The notes below the pieces were generated by a model. It was not told the origin of the DNA, made no database searches, and worked only from the letters and a program-made list of their open reading frames with translations. From assembly GCF_014805625.2 (NCBI RefSeq), contig NW_023998415.1, positions 22,813,448-22,877,447 on the forward strand: 64,000 bases of DNA, written 5' to 3'. The position numbers and the translations under genes were made by a program. The stretch comes from Glossina fuscipes. Its lineage: Eukaryota; Arthropoda; Insecta; Diptera; Glossinidae. Shown here one piece after another: positions 1 to 14,400 of the stretch (its first letter is position 1; the number at the start of each line of letters is the position of its first letter).

Positions 1-55
<55 letters not shown>
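1..55. repeat. (GT)n microsatellite
   Basis: An uninterrupted GT dinucleotide run fills the first 55 bases and is cut by the window edge, so its full length is unknown. Confidence 0.95.
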
Positions 56-56
<1 letters not shown>

Positions 57-2559
57 ATGGTATATTATTATAATATAATACTATTTTGCGAAATTTTGCT
101 GATATGTACACAGGCGTGCATCCCATCCCACGCCGTTAGTAGATAGACTTGATTAAATGATTGCACTACACATTTTTGCATTATTGACTTATGTTTCGTT
201 CTAATGGGTGGTTTTCTTTAACTTATATTATTGGATTGCCCATTGAAACGGACAATTTCATTTTCCAGTACAAAGGTTTTTATACTAAAGGAAGCAGCGC
301 TCATATCACAGATACATAACTTACAAATCTTACAAATCTATTCTCCTTATTATTGGCGGTCGTCTAGTTAGCTCTTTCAACTTATTTGTTGATTTACTTT
401 ACATTTGCAGTCAGTCTCCGTTAAGCCTCCCTATTCCAATCTAAATTTTCTAAAGTTCGCTGCTCTAGTTCTAACAAATTCTCAATTCACCTCAGCTACG
501 TTCCCACTAGTTTGTCAAGCGTTTTTCTTATCATATTTGAAGTGGTTCACGGATTATTTTCGCCTTTTCTCGCTTACCTGGTCTTCTAAGCGACTGAACG
601 TAGTTATTTGCATGTCGTTCGTAGGATCGATAATTTGGCATTGCTTTTCTAACGTTTCTTCTTTATTTGCTCTTAAATTTGTCGTTGTTTGTTTTCCTAT
701 GCTTTTCACAAAAAAAAAATTAAAAAAAAAAACACAAAACGGATTAAATTGGACCGTTTCAACGATCACGCCCTATATAATAGCTTATTTTGAAAGAGTC
801 GTTATATAAAGGCTAGTAATAAAGTTCGATTCGGTTGCAGTCGAATCTCGTCGAATATCCACCTACCACCATTAAAATCCTTGGCATCTCATGCTTTTAG
901 TTATTGTCACAAAGAATTGAATGAGATAATGTTTATCCTTCGCCTTTTACTTCACCAAAAAGCCTCTATAATAATAAAGCAATAATTTTTAATACTTTAC
1001 GACGAAACTAGATGAACAATGATAAGATCTGCTACGCGTATCCACGATTTGGATCTCTGCCCATATAAGGGCTTATTGTGAAAAATATGCCTTTACATGG
1101 CAACGAAGTGCAGTATTTGATGTGTTATTGCAAAACAACTATGTTAGACGGTATGGTGTAGAGTATTTAATAGCGTCCTTGCTCGACTGTAATGATTTTA
1201 CTTGCTTTTCTTCTTGACGTATAGAACTGAATTGAATTTCCGGTTTGAATTCAATATGTAAGAAGCCTCAGGACTTGTAAGGATAATTATGCTTTGTGTT
1301 GTTTGCTTTTCCTTTCTTATTTGTCCATTTGATTTTATTTATCCACGGCCTTGGTGATGGCATCAAATAATGGTGCATTAACATTGAACGAAACCGCATC
1401 GATATCGCATTAACTTGGTGGCACGAAAGGAAAAAAAAAGAAAGAAAAAAAAAAAATGAATCGGGATAAGAGTTTATATTTATATTATTCAACATCGTAT
1501 ATAATCGTATAATAAATACATTGCCAACGCGCTTCACTTGTATAAATATATATATAAAAGAAAAACCTCATTTATTAGGCCGTATTATGGGTGTGTGTGT
1601 GTTTTTTAGTAGGTAAAGTTTAGCTTTAGGCTTAGTTCTGGTCTTAAGCTAACGTGGTGCGGTATGGTGTCACGTTCTTCACGTATCATCTAGATAAAGA
1701 TTTGAAATTTAACATCTGAATAGGGAATCAACCGAAAGAGGGTCTTAAATTGAATGAAAGAATGAAGATATATGTCGGGGTGTTGCAAGCCGAAGCATGG
1801 CATAGTTAGTTAGTTAGTTATATTTGAATCTTTAATGATAGAGAAAACGTGACCTAATGTTCCATATGAGGTATTAAGTAAACACTTATGAAAAGTATTT
1901 TTTATTTTTTTTTAATGTAAATGAAACGAAGACATGTGCTTTCAACTAAATATTACAAAATGTTTATAATTTTGAATAAGACGTTGAAAGAAATGCAAAA
2001 TATCAAACATGACAAGAGCCTTGAATGGGTTATTGATCCTTTAAGACTGTTTTGACTGTTTTGAAAAGCTAACGCATAAGTGACAAATTTGTTAGAAAAT
2101 ATTTTAATTGAATTGTTTTATGCCGCCATAAGCTGCAAGCATCTAAACATCTGTATAAATGCATGCTGAGATTAGATAATAGTGGAATGTCTTTAAGTGA
2201 TTCTATTTTTTTTTTTCTTTTTTTCTTTTTTTCTATTTAAAATAATTGTTAGTAAATTTTTTTCATGATCATCGTATATAAAAAAAAAGAAAAGAAGAAA
2301 AAAAACTTTTGTATAATACGTAAAATATTTAAAAGAGAAAGGGTAGAAATTCTCGATGACCACAAATCGACCGATTTATCCTCTTGTTTGTTTGTTGGAA
2401 ATGTCGTTACGATTTCAGTGCTTGGCTTGTTGAAGCAAAAGTATTCTGTGATTTTTCCTTTTCCCTCTCATCAAATTCAGTTCGAATAAATCGATCAATA
2501 AAAAAATCCATAATTTGCTTTCATTATTCTTACAGCCAGGAAAGGAGGCTGGGTGGGGT

Positions 2560-2665
2560 TACATTTATTTGGTTTGCAACGTTTGCAACAACCAGCACAA
2601 AGCCGCGTATATATTTTCTTCATCAAAGTATCAAATTCTGGATCGATTCAAGCATCCTCCTCCCC
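2560..2665 (+). repeat. Family-1 repeat fragment
   Basis: The stretch with 'gtttgcaac', then a run ending 'tcaaattctggatcgattca', parallels the left half of better family-1 copies such as 16905-17060. Only the left module is visible, and it runs into a C-rich tract near 2660-2700. An apparent Cys-His motif in one frame here is explained by the repeat. Confidence 0.45.
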
Positions 2666-5600
2666 CCCTCCCCCCTCCCCACTCTTCCCAACCACCTCTT
2701 TTTGTAATGTATGTAATAAAATAAATAAAAACAAAACAGCCATGCCCATTTTATATTACAAAGTATGAAAATTTAATTTTTTTTTTTTTTAAGCCTTTCT
2801 AAGCCTTTCCTCATGAGTTTTACAAGGTTAAGGGGGTTTACATTAAATTTGTTTGGAGAATAGGACATATCGACCTAAGGTTTGCCCACGAATTTAAAGA
2901 AGACAAATGCGGCTTCCACAGACCATTATGATAAAAAAAGAGGAGTAAGATCGATAGTCCGGCGTTGCGTTGTTGAATGTAAAAAATAAAGTGCATCTAG
3001 CTTTAATTATGTTATGCTTTCATATCAGGATCGATTATATTATCGCTACTGATAGCTTGCATTGTTACAGTACTTTTTTCCTTTTTGACTTTATACAAAA
3101 ATTTAGGCTTGACAACTTAAACGCGACTTAAGTTGTACTGCTATAGGGGGCAAAAGCAGTAAACAATTGAGTTTTATTCCCGAACGCTATTGAGCCTTGT
3201 CATGTTACAGTATTAGAACCTCCATGCTGGCGTAAATAAAGCCTTACCCAGAGATGTAACCTTTGTAAATATAGGAAGCAAGTTTCTATGATGATTATTA
3301 ATCTAGCTTTCTATAGAATGAAACAAATTATGTCGCTACGACCCAATCAGTTATACAGCATTGGCATCCTCATTAAGAAACTTAAGGCTTAATATTTAGT
3401 GTTAGCAATGATCCATTTCTTATTCCCGGCAACAATTCTGTTAAGTAATTTTTATAAAATATGTAATAAAAGTGACGTTCTGTTCTTTCGCTTACATTGC
3501 TCATTCGGGATCAATGCTGCTCTATATACGTTGCGATAGCTACACGATGGAATCGTTGCATACATATATACCGCATGTTACGTTTACGGTATTGTTATAC
3601 ATTGTTGTGTATATATATATATATATTTTTTTTTTTAAATTGAAATGTGTTTAGTAAAAAAGCACGTGTGTGGTGGGCATTAAAAGATTCGTTCTAAGTC
3701 AAACGTAATTTTTTGTTTTTGCTTTTATTTTCTTCTATCTTATCGTGCCGTTAGCACTTTTTCCATATATTTAACTTGATTAGCTATATAAATAAATGAA
3801 ATAGTTGTGATTTTCATCGTTTTGGCACACATTTTTTCAGAATTTCGCTGTTTTGTCATATTTTTTTGTCATATTTTTTTTTGTTTTTGTCTTTTTAAAC
3901 ACACATTTCTATGCATGCATGCGTGTGTGCAGCTTGTTGTCAACACTGGCATTCAAAAATCATTTTGTTTGTGATTTGCTCTATAAAATCTATTTTAAAT
4001 ATTTTTCTATACTTTTGCTGAAATAAAAATTTGCATATTTTTATATCCACCATCAGAAAATGTGGGTGTAATAGTTTTCTTATTCCGTTTGTGAAGCCGC
4101 AGAAATGTATTTCTTCGAGTATCTTCAAAACTTCACATCTTTTTTGATCAACATTTTCTGATCAATATCCGTGTTTGATCCGTGTATGTAAAATGCTTGT
4201 ATTAAAATCAGTCGTATCGCATTAGGGTGGGTGGGCGCCGTGCTCACAACACTATCACTTTACTCGATACACTGGATGTAATGTCGTTATTTGGGTACTT
4301 AATTTATTCTTCGATTTATTTGAAAGTGCGATTTTCAAGGACACATTCACGACTAAGTTTCAAGTTTAAAGGTTGTACGGTTAAAAGCATGACTACAACA
4401 GTGGAAAAAAAAGTAATTCTTCCTCAAAAACAAAAAAAAAGGCCGCAATTTTATTCAAGTTTTCTAAAGTAAGTAGGTGGACATCGAATTAAAATTCAAT
4501 AGAGAGATTCTTATAGAGACTCCGCTCTCAAGTGCTCTGCAATATCTTGCCGAGTATAGGTAACAAAAAGCGACAAGTACTTTATATAAAGCAAATGAAA
4601 GGAGCAGTCATTAATTACGTAAACGAAAGTCGCGCTCCTGTCGTTCTCATTCGATAAAATTAAAACTTTCCTTTGCACGTTTCTTTTCTTTTTTTTATAT
4701 ATAAAGAAAGGTATTACCCGGAAAAACGAGTACCAGAGATACGTAAGGAAATGCCTACCTTCGGGGATTTAATTTTTCGCGGATTGCTAGTGTTATGATA
4801 CATTTTCATGAAATTTTCTTAACAAATTACCTTCGATATTGACCAAAGGCATTGTTTTTTTTTTTTTTTTTTTTTTCTGCAAACTTTTTTACAATCATTT
4901 GAAGATTGTGTGAAATATTTGATGTACACGTATCGCGTGCATAAGGTTTGTTGCGTGTGCGGTGTAGTACATTAACATTGAATTTTAAAGGCAATAAAAA
5001 TTACGAAAATAAGTTTGCTTTTTTGTAACTGTGTAACTATCACTAGACTGTAGATAATATAGGACCAACAGATGGGACGATGATAGACTGCAACTAGCGG
5101 TTTCGTTGCCAAAAATTGAAAAATGCGTGTGCCCGAGCGGACTGAAGAAAATCTATTAAGTTTATAATAATTTTTGATTCAATTCAATCGAGGACATTAT
5201 GGTTGGCTAAGTTTTTGTGTATCATAAAATTCTTGCCATTTTGTCATATATTGACGTCAATTTCGAAACCCTTTCATTCTCTACTACTAATGGCATTTCA
5301 TTTGCGAAATATCGATTTGCAATATATAATGAAAAGCGCAAAAAAAAGAAAAAAAAAAATGTCAGAATCACTTATTGTATATTAATGTAAAGGTTTTAAT
5401 TAATATTCTGCACGTAAGATGAGGTTAGGTATGGTATTAAATAATAAACGCAAGTCTTATGATGAGAAATAATGACCCGCATGCACAATATTCAAGGCTT
5501 TTTACTGTGAATAAGTGGAAAAATTAAAAAAAATTTCTTCAACTTGTTAACATTTTCTTCGCTCATGAAGAAATCTTTCTTATAAAGAACATATCCGATA

Positions 5601-6349
5601 ATATTTCCGTAAGTTGTTGTATACGAAAATTTTATTGAAGTCGCAGACAGTCTACTGCAAATGGAACAAAGAGTGAGTGATAGAATAGGATTATGTTGAA
5701 AATGATTTGTAATCGTTCAGATGGTTGTTATTCTCTGCAACTTTTCAAGCAGTAGTTGAATCGATGGTGGTCATCAGTTGTTAACTGTGCATACTGTGTT
5801 TCATAAACTACTTCCAATCTTAAATAAAGTACTGACGAATATAGATGATAGCTCTTAACTTGAACCTAACATCATTTACTGACATGTTTTGCTATTGAAA
5901 AGTTGCCGAACAATTTGAAAGCAATAAGTAAAATTTCCTCTTCTGGGATATCGTATTTATTTTAAAATATTATTCACTAATCTTCAGCGCATCTAAATGA
6001 TTATCAAAGGCATTTTTTTGTTTTTTTTGAGAATTTGAAATGTGATTATTTAATTTAGATATTGGTTCATGGGATTTTTATTAACAAAAGACTTTCTTAC
6101 AAATACGATTTTTGAACATCACTACCCTCTCCCTATCAATCAATACATATTCCAGCTGATGGAACGCTCTATAGCTTGTGGAAGTAAATTAAGTATTTCA
6201 CATGACCTGAGTCCGATATTCTAATGTCCTAATGTCGGTGTTTCTTGATATTATACAATCATTGAACACGTCTCGCAATAAATTGATTATGCCACGAGAA
6301 GCAACTCATCACTCAATAAGTCCCTGGTTCGTTTTTTTGGCAATTTCAT

Positions 6350-6560
6350 AAATAATATCTACTATTGACTCCTCGTCGTTTTTCAAGATACTCGATGAAT
6401 GTTACACCATGCGCTGGGCAAAGTACGGACGCTATAATCTCCCCAGCCGCCTTTGGCCTTTTTGATCGTTTTGGACGGTTTTCGTCGGTTGCTGTTCACT
6501 TGGTTAATTGCCGCTTTGCATCTAGAGTATAGTGATGCATCTAGATTTCATCTATTAGCA
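6350..6560 (-). pseudogene. Degenerate mariner-like transposase fragment
   Basis: Read on the minus strand, one frame gives 'AAGEIIASVLCPAHGVTFIEY' in broken form followed by 'LEKRRGVNS'. This resembles the mariner transposase segment around the second catalytic Asp, where family members typically read A-G-K-V-M-A-S-V-F-W-D and then I-D-Y-L-E-K-G-K-T-I. Here the W-D is replaced by C-P, so the catalytic Asp is lost, and stop codons flank the segment. Sequence up to about 6900 may belong to the same element but is too decayed to assign. It is a dead relic with no intact terminal repeats seen. Confidence 0.6.
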
Positions 6561-7725
6561 CATAGGGCATGAAAGAATTCCTTTTATTTTGCCGAACGGT
6601 TCCCATAAGTTGTTGTTTTTGGTCAAAAGTGAGCAAAACATTGCATTCAGTTCGAATAGATCTTTCTCTTGGATGATTATTCTACCAGAATGGTGAGTGA
6701 TGTCTTTACAGTATCAGCAATATGATATTTTATGTCTTATGGAATAACTGTTGCATCCGGATGGCCATAGCTGTCCGCATCATCCATATATCATATAAGT
6801 TTGCCTACACACCAGAATTCACCGCAAATTTCTTTTTCTGGCAGTCAAGAGTCGCCCAGAACATCTCTCAAGCCAATGCTGATTGTTAACGGTTTTTTTT
6901 TTCTCACATAAAAACAACATTTAATCAATAAACAAAATTGAAAGGTTTGCCTTGTTTCGAAAATGACAATAGTGACGTTGCTAAAATCACGGTAACTTGT
7001 AATTTATTTGGCATAATGTAATGAAATTTTGACGTATATCGTTTGAAGGATGGAGCTACCCGGAGATCGTGTGAGTCTGTCAACAGTATCGCCATATATG
7101 CGCCAGAGGTGCGGTGTCTTCTCGTTGAAACTACAGGTTTCGTCCAAAACGAAATCACTTAAGGCTGTGAAAGAAAAAACCCGTAATTCGGTTTTTGCGT
7201 TGCGATTCTCGTCTCCAAAAAAATGAAAAATCCAATTAAATTTTGCGGATGTAAAAGCATTTCAAAAACAGCATTGAAGTTTTCCTTACCTTACATACTG
7301 CAGCTGTCATTTTTTGTAATAATGATTTCGCAAAATAGTACCAACTAACAATACCAAATAAAAAATTGTTGTGAAGTTTTAAAAAATTATAACAAAAGAA
7401 AAAAAGAGAGTACGTATAATTAATGATAAATAAAACTTGGTCTTGTAACGCGATAATGCTGAGGATCCCGTAAATTTCATACTTTTAATAGTATTATAAA
7501 TTTATTCATTCAATTATTTCCATGTCAGTATGCGTACATTATTGCTTCAACAACGTAAAATTGGCACAAGTTTAATAATCAGGTAATCAATTCATAAACG
7601 AGTCTACAGTAGCTAAAGAGATTTTACGCTTACTTTAGATGATATCGTGTTAGTATTGGCCGTAAATAATTATTATTCTTGAAACCATTCCAAAGCACCC
7701 ACTGGTACATTCAAAACAATTAACA

Positions 7726-8060
7726 ACATTGTAGTAAGCCATGGTCCACCATTAAATACACAACACCATCCTACAGTTATTCATTTAACGTCTTTTCAAA
7801 ATAAGAAGTTATATGGAAACTGGTCGTAAAAGTAGTCCCATCTGAACCGTTGTCCATAAAGTTCGTTCTTGGGCCAAAGCGCCTTAATGTGTCTAATTTC
7901 GTTAAAATATCGCGAAAATTTGCGGCCTTTATGTTGAACACGAGCAAAAGAGAAGGACGGACGGACGGACGGACAAACAAGATATAATGAAAAGTGTTCA
8001 AAAGTTTTGCAAATATCTGCACAAGCTTGATGCACGTTTGTAACACAAGCCGTGCAGAGT
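7726..8060. repeat. Family-2 dispersed repeat copy
   Basis: This begins near 'gtaagccatggtccacc', carries 'cattaaatacacaacacc' and a (GGAC)n tract at about 7953-7974, and ends near 'tgtaacacaagccgtgc'. Closely similar order and wording recur at 42637-42900, 14166-14400, 39893-40815 and 43510-44160. Two overlapping minus-strand frames here are repeat-derived. No transposase is encoded, so it is a non-autonomous repeat of unknown class. Confidence 0.6.
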
Positions 8061-8700
8061 GTAATTATTATTATAAATAAGAGCAAAGAGATTTTTAAAT
8101 GATTATTGTTTGTTGTAGGGTCTATCCCAACGAAAGAATAGCAGCATTTTCAGCATTTTTGTTTATTTTATTCGTCACATATACATCGTTACGCCAAAAT
8201 TAAAGAATGTTAATTTTTTTTATTTTTAAATAATAACGTAACCATTTTGGTTTCATTAAAATCGCCTGCCGGTTTTGTTAGCTTAGTAACGTACAAATCT
8301 CATTGGATTATGTTGCCAAATATTTAGAGATATAACAAAATCGCACGTACAAATTGATATAATGTCGTAGGCAATGACAGTGGATTACATCTAAAACGTA
8401 ACCCGTAGCTATGAGCTTTACAACAAATACATATATAGATTTGTCTATATTCACCGATTGGTATTAAAAAGGCACAACAGCTCTATTATATACCGGATTC
8501 ATTGTTTAGTAATCCTTGTAGTAGCATTTTAAAGTTTATTGTATCTGATCCTAATTAACTAAACGCGACTGTATACATCATATTATACGTATGCAACGCA
8601 ACGCAGTTTATGCATATTTTGTTATAAACAAACAATACCTTTATATCATAACAAAATTTAATGGCAAACAGTTTAAGACATGTAGCAATTTTAAATAATA

Positions 8701-8733
8701 TGACTGACTGACTGACTGACTGACTGACTGACT
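8701..8733. repeat. (TGAC)n microsatellite
   Basis: Eight perfect tandem copies of TGAC. Confidence 0.95.
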
Positions 8734-9599
8734 AAAACGAATAAATGAAACGACATTCAAATCTTAAATATTTTAATGCAACAATAAGCATGATGCGCAC
8801 ATATTGTATAACATTTGCGCTACAAACATCGCATAAATAAAATACGCATAAAAAAAGGCGCATCTTAAATATCCGTTATTTTCAGCAATCAAATAACAGA
8901 TTAAAAAAGCATTATATGCACCATTTGCCTGCAAATGAACACTTTTTGTATATTTACTTGATTTCTCTCTCCCATCTTTTTAGTTTCTTTCTATTTTAAA
9001 AGTCCCGGTAAAAAGAATGAATAGGTGTAAATGCTTGCATGCGTAAATCGGCTAAGAAATGAGCAAATTTACACATCTTTATGCTTCACGTTGATAAATA
9101 AACAGAAGAAGGTTCTGTAACTTTCTCCTTGCTTGCTGGTTAGCGGCTTTTTTATTATGGTTGTCGCATCCGCATGAATCAGTAGCCGAGTGTCTAACAA
9201 TCGCGCACTCATATCCAGTCAGTATTCATGCATTTAAATCTCAATGCTGCAGACCATACTGCACTGATGACATACTGACATTTTGCTTTTTCAATAGTTT
9301 TTGACGCTGATATCAATTTGTCAATACTTATGGATACATGTGCGATTGGATAATGTCAAATTTGATACTGGATGAAGAGAAGGAATTGAATGACGAAATA
9401 TAGAGAATATATTACGTAGTTCGGAAATTTCTTGCGGTTAAAATAAGTTTTTTCAGGTAGCTAGACAGATAATTAGGATAAAAGATATGTACAGTAATGT
9501 GGCGTAAGCTTATGTTTATTGCGTCAAAAGCTTTAAAAGTGTTCAATTGTGTTTTAGCAGCGAGATGCAAGTAAGACGTGATAGAGGACCAAAGTGAGG

Positions 9600-9850
9600 A
9601 TTAACTTTTTATTTCAAAAAAGCTAAAAGAACTGCAAAATCATATAGAAAGCTATGTACTCTGTATGATACTAATGCTGTAGCAGAAAGCATTTGCCGAA
9701 ATTGGTTTGCGCTATTTTTATTCTGGAAATTTTCGGGAAATGCAAGCTTTACCACGTTCTTCTAGATCAAACAAATTCTGATTGAAACTGATCGATGCGT
9801 AAAGCTTCGTGAGATTGCAGAGGAACTTAATTTATGCAAAAATACAATTT
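9600..9850 (+). pseudogene. Degenerate mariner-like transposase, N-terminal part
   Basis: Plus-strand frames give 'LYDTNAVAESICRNWFA' and, after shifts, 'LREIAEELNL'. Mariner N-termini carry a helix-turn-helix region with a Y-G/D..A.sE..CR.WF segment, then P-R-S-R, then an R-E-I-A-E.L-N-I segment. The order and spacing match, but stops and frame shifts break it. I see no catalytic domain following, so it is an N-terminal relic. The match is by eye. Confidence 0.6.
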
Positions 9851-10963
9851 TATTCCTGAAATAAAAGAAAATTTATTTATTTATTTCACAGTTAAAAAAG
9901 CCATAATTCCAAATTTCCAATCAGCTAAAATACATATATATATATATATGTATATGTATAGATTAGAAGAACAGAAGAATTGTTACGGCCAAAGTTCCTC
10001 GGAATTTTATGCTTATCAAATGTCGATGTGTATTATTTTCAAATGTATGTTACAAATCAAATCGAACATTTAATATGCCTTCATTCCCCGACGATTGGTG
10101 TTATAGTCTATTTAAAAGTTGCCGCACGTTTTCAATACTATGGCCAAAAATCTAAATAAAAAAAACGATCTTCGCCCTTGAGCAAGTCTTGGATACTCAC
10201 CGTCTAAAGTAAATACATGCATATCGTTCAATTTTCTGTTAATTGTTAACCTGTTAGCAGAACATTTGCTTGTGACTATTCTGACATCGAATATTTACAT
10301 GACTCTTCTAAAAAAAAACAAAAAAAAAAAAAATCATTTCAAATCGCTTTCTATAGTTTGTTAAGCTTTAGGCGACAATATTCCAACAGTTTTTTTTTTT
10401 TTTTCAATTTTGTGCACAAAGTTCTTGTAGTTAGCTATTATATAAGAAAGCTTCAGAACAATTCAGAGAAATTTGCAAAAATTTAGTTTCCGAAATTGAA
10501 TGGAAATTATGTGATGAAAAAGCAAGGCCGGTAGACAGGAACTAAATTGGTTCGGAACTTCAGAACGGACAAATCGGATATCGTTGTAAACGTAATGATA
10601 AAATTACTTTATTCAATACTTGCACCGCGTTCACGTGCGCAGAATATAAGAAAAATCTATATTCGCATAAAAACCTAGACTTAATATTCCCTTGAAAATG
10701 AAGTCCAAGATATTTTATTCCATATCGTTGAATAAGTAGTGCAATACAATTGTGCTGCACTGTTCTGTATGCACATATATATATATATATATATAAATTT
10801 GTACATACATTTATATTTGTTTGTATGATGTATATGTATGTATTTCGAAAAGTTTTACTATCGACGATTGTCGCACGATCAAAAGTTTACCGCTCTATTT
10901 TCAATATAGAAAAAAGTACAATTGTGTTGTGATAGATGTTTGCGACATAAGATAACAATGCCT

Positions 10964-11740
10964 GTTTTTATACCCATCACCGAAGGATAAGGGGTATATT
11001 CATTTTGTCGGAGTGTTTGCCACGCCAAGAAGCAAGTATAAAGTGTAAATATTTTCGATCAGCATCAAATTCTGAATCGATTTAAGCATCTGCGTCTAGC
11101 TGTCTTTCCGTCAAAATAATACAAAAAAAAAAAGTGAAACGTATCGAAATCATATTTGGGAGAAACATTAGAAGCTCTGGCACGCAGGTTGCTCTTGAAA
11201 GTGGATCAAATCGATCGAAGGACACGCCTATAGTACTACATAAAACGAGAACATCTTTGTTTTTCTAAAGGAAGATGAGAAATGCATTTTTGCTCATTAC
11301 TCATAGACTACAGCAGACAAATCTGCAACGACTTAAATGTTTATGCCATGAACGATGTTGTAATACCATGCCTACTCAATATTATAGTGTATCAAAAATT
11401 TAATTTTTTCTCAATATCTTTATAGGGTGCAGAAGCAAGCTTCAAAAATCCTATAAAGTATATAAACTCTTTGCCAGTTTCAAATTCGGATTGCGCCGAA
11501 ACATGTGCGCCTGCTCGCCTGTCCATCTGCCCGTCTGCGTTACTGTGCAGTATTTGTGGTAAACATTCTGCCTTAAATTTTCCCATGGACACGCCTACAA
11601 CGTCCGCACGCCTATGTAACTGTAAAAATTGTGAACACATCTGTTTTTCGTGTTTCTTCCAGCTATCGGGCATGGAAACTCGACTTTTTCTAGAACGACG
11701 GTGACGGGTATAAAAGATTCGGTCACGACCGAACATGATT
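10964..11740 (+). repeat. Family-1 repeat, near-complete copy A
   Basis: The left end reads 'ttatacccatcaccgaagga' and the right end 'cggtgacgggtataaaagat', which are inverted relative to one another. After the right end lies the palindrome ttcggtcacgaccgaa at 11718-11733. The interior looks like two related half-modules. Each has a 'gaagcaag' motif, a TATA-like run, a 'caaattc.gaatcg'-like stretch and a 'ctgtc(c/t)..ctg' tract, at about 11025-11110 and 11430-11540. Open frames at 11392-11736 lie wholly inside it and are not genes. Confidence 0.7.
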
Positions 11741-14165
11741 TTTCTACTTGGTTTTTTTTTAATTTTTTATTTTTTATTTTTGTTTCTTTTTTCTTTTTTT
11801 ATTTGTCTGTTAAAAATCTCTATTTTCGATTTCTATTAATTAGTTATTTTTAGAAAATGAACATTGCAATGTGTTATTCTTTTATTATCAAGGCTAATTC
11901 ATGCTGAGATTATGCATTTTTTATTTTTTTTATTTTTATGGTTTCATTATTAATGCAACACATTATCTATATTAATAGTTAGGACGCTGTACGGATTCCT
12001 TTTGCCCTGAGAGTAGGTTGTGTTTCATTGGTGTTTAGGCTTGAGAGATGAACAATAATTTATGTCGTTTTTAATATATCACTTAATTTAACGTTTTAGC
12101 TGATCCCATCAGCAGGTGAATGGATGACTGATGTTGCACTTAATAAGACGTTTGATGTTTCAACGACAACCAAATTAATATTTAGATGACTTGTTTTGTC
12201 TGTTTAAATTAATGATAAATATATTAATAATAAGCATTCTTTCTTTTATGAAAAGTGCTTTCAAAATTATTCTTTTAGATGTAATGAAATTTTCTGATAA
12301 TGGCTTTGCAAAGATAACATGCTTTTGATGTAATCTATACTTAACGAGCTTAGATAATTGAAAAGCATTTGCCGTACGGTAAACAAAAGATGTCAACTAT
12401 GAAATATACTCGAGAGTTGAGAACTGAAATTGCGAGGGGACACAAGCTATGTATTTAAAACATATATTCATTACATCTTCTATGAAGAAATGAATGGCCG
12501 AAATGTAAAATCACTTTTTGCGGGCAAAAGGCTAGTTATTTAGGTGCCACATCTTTTCATCTTTAAAGAAATAAATAAAATCTAAAAATTGTGGACACTC
12601 GTCAACCTAACTAAATAAGTTCTTATATTAAATACAAAAAATATATATAGATTTATCAAATCCTTCTAAAGACCAAATATATGCATCGGAAATCTTGTAA
12701 AATATATGGATTTTATTAGCGACATCAGATTGATTTAGGTACATTCATGCGTTCTCAAGTTTAGTTTATCGTATTTGAACTGAAAAATAGCTCCAGTTAA
12801 ATGGGAAAATAGATAAAATCTCTCCTTCAAATGGGAAGAAGCTAAAGATTTCATGAAAGTCTGAATTGATTCTTTTCACTTTCTCAAGATGAACGGGATA
12901 TCGCGTCAGATTGGCTTATGTATTATATGTGTGGAATTTGCGCAAAAACCTTATTGCTTCCGCTCCTTAGATAAATGGCGTGTAAAGTCAAAAAGTTTTG
13001 TCTGTAATCGAGTATAATTTTAAGCGGAATACGATGATGAAATTAGTGAAGCGTCGCTCTTTGGTAGCGAATAGAATAGATAAAGAACTGCTCTTTGGTC
13101 GAATAGAAGTAAAACAATGAATAGCGTATTTTCGTAGCCTTGTGAAAAAGAAAAGGAAACAATTGTCGTAAACGATGTGCTATCTTATATGCTATTATCG
13201 TGTACCTTATGTTTTATATTTACGATTATTGGTGGTTTTACTATCATTTTATTATTAATGTACGTTATTATTAAATTGTTTTTCAATCATTTGCGCCGTC
13301 GTCGCTTTTGCAATTTTAAAATTTTAAAATCGCGTTCTCTTTCGATTTTCATATGTTAGATCTGTTTCTAATAATTTGCTTTCAACACCTTCTCTCTGAG
13401 AGGCCGTATTTACGCAGTTTAGTTTGTTGCCAATAATTTCGATACAGTCGTTGATCTAAAGTGCACTAAAAGATATTTTAGCAAAAGCGTGTCAGAAGGG
13501 GTGCGAACAACTAATTCAATTTATTAAATTTAATTAAGCATTTGTTGTCGCTAAATCGATTTCAATTATCCCTATCTTTTGACACTTTTACATAATTCTA
13601 TTTCCTTTTTAATGCACTCAAAAGTTTATGAATTTACCGCACATAACGTTAAGCAATGAATGGCAAATAAAATTGTAATTTTAAACGCGACATGTCTTAG
13701 GAACTTTTTATTTTCCTCTTTAAATAGAAAATAATTCGTTGAAAGAAAATATTTAAATGCTTAATCGTCTGGGTAACAGCTTGTCTTCTTGAAGAAAATC
13801 GGCACCGTGTGTGCATTTATGTGAGGCATATATATATATATATATACATACGTATTTTGTTTTTTTTTGCTTTTTTTTAACTATAGAGATATATAATTAG
13901 AATTTTTACGAAATGGGATCAGCCGAAGCCTTTGTCGATATCGGCCACGGAATGTACACTTTTGGATCGAAAAACTTTCTGAAACAGAATCTGACAAACA
14001 CAAGCGTTTAAATCGGTTAACCGGGAATACATCTAACTTAAAAAATCGGTAGCGCGTATTTCTACTTATGCCAAAGGCAATGAGAAAAGTACGTCCGCAA
14101 CCTTAGTAGTGTAATGAGCAAGAAATATATAAAAATGTTTTCGTATAGACATCAAAAACAGTATA

Positions 14166-14400
14166 CCGATTACGGTCCATTATTAAATACTGTTAAGCAT
14201 TTCGCTTAATACAGTTATTCTGCGTACGCAAAATAGGCCCGATTCGTGATTGGGTATCAAAATAAAAATTCACCAAAATATCCCAAAATGACTCATGGAT
14301 TGAGCGCAAGCATAAAAGACGGACAGACAAGCTTAGATCATTATAATAAAGGACACAAATTTTATATACTCTTGTCCAATAAATGGTGCAGGATATAAAA
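14166..14400. repeat. Family-2 repeat, short degenerate copy
   Basis: It has 'ttacggtccattattaaata' at the left, 'accaaaatatcccaaaa' centrally and 'gacggacagacaagctt' at the right, in the same order as the better copies at 42637-42900 and 7726-8060. It lies about 440 bases upstream of the first Mrtf exon seen. Confidence 0.5.

Noticed and set aside
405..809. Open frame of 134 residues on the + strand
   Set aside because: No ATG in context (non-ATG start in the track), no domain, hydrophobic/aromatic composition typical of T-rich DNA, and a poly-A run through it.
2515..2724. Cys-rich 'CNVCNNQHK' resembling a zinc-binding motif
   Set aside because: The nucleotide stretch matches the family-1 repeat left module, and no other domain sequence surrounds it.
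4380..4480. Candidate exon with an ATG and a GTAAGT donor at about 4469
   Set aside because: The donor would leave phase 2, but the Mrtf exon at 14837 needs phase 1, and the peptide is Lys-rich low complexity.
6925..7158. 77-residue minus-strand frame next to a mariner relic
   Set aside because: I could not match it to any transposase segment; it may be part of the relic's flank, but this is unsupported.
11392..11736. 114-residue minus-strand frame
   Set aside because: Entirely within family-1 repeat copy A, with the start in its conserved right-end palindrome.
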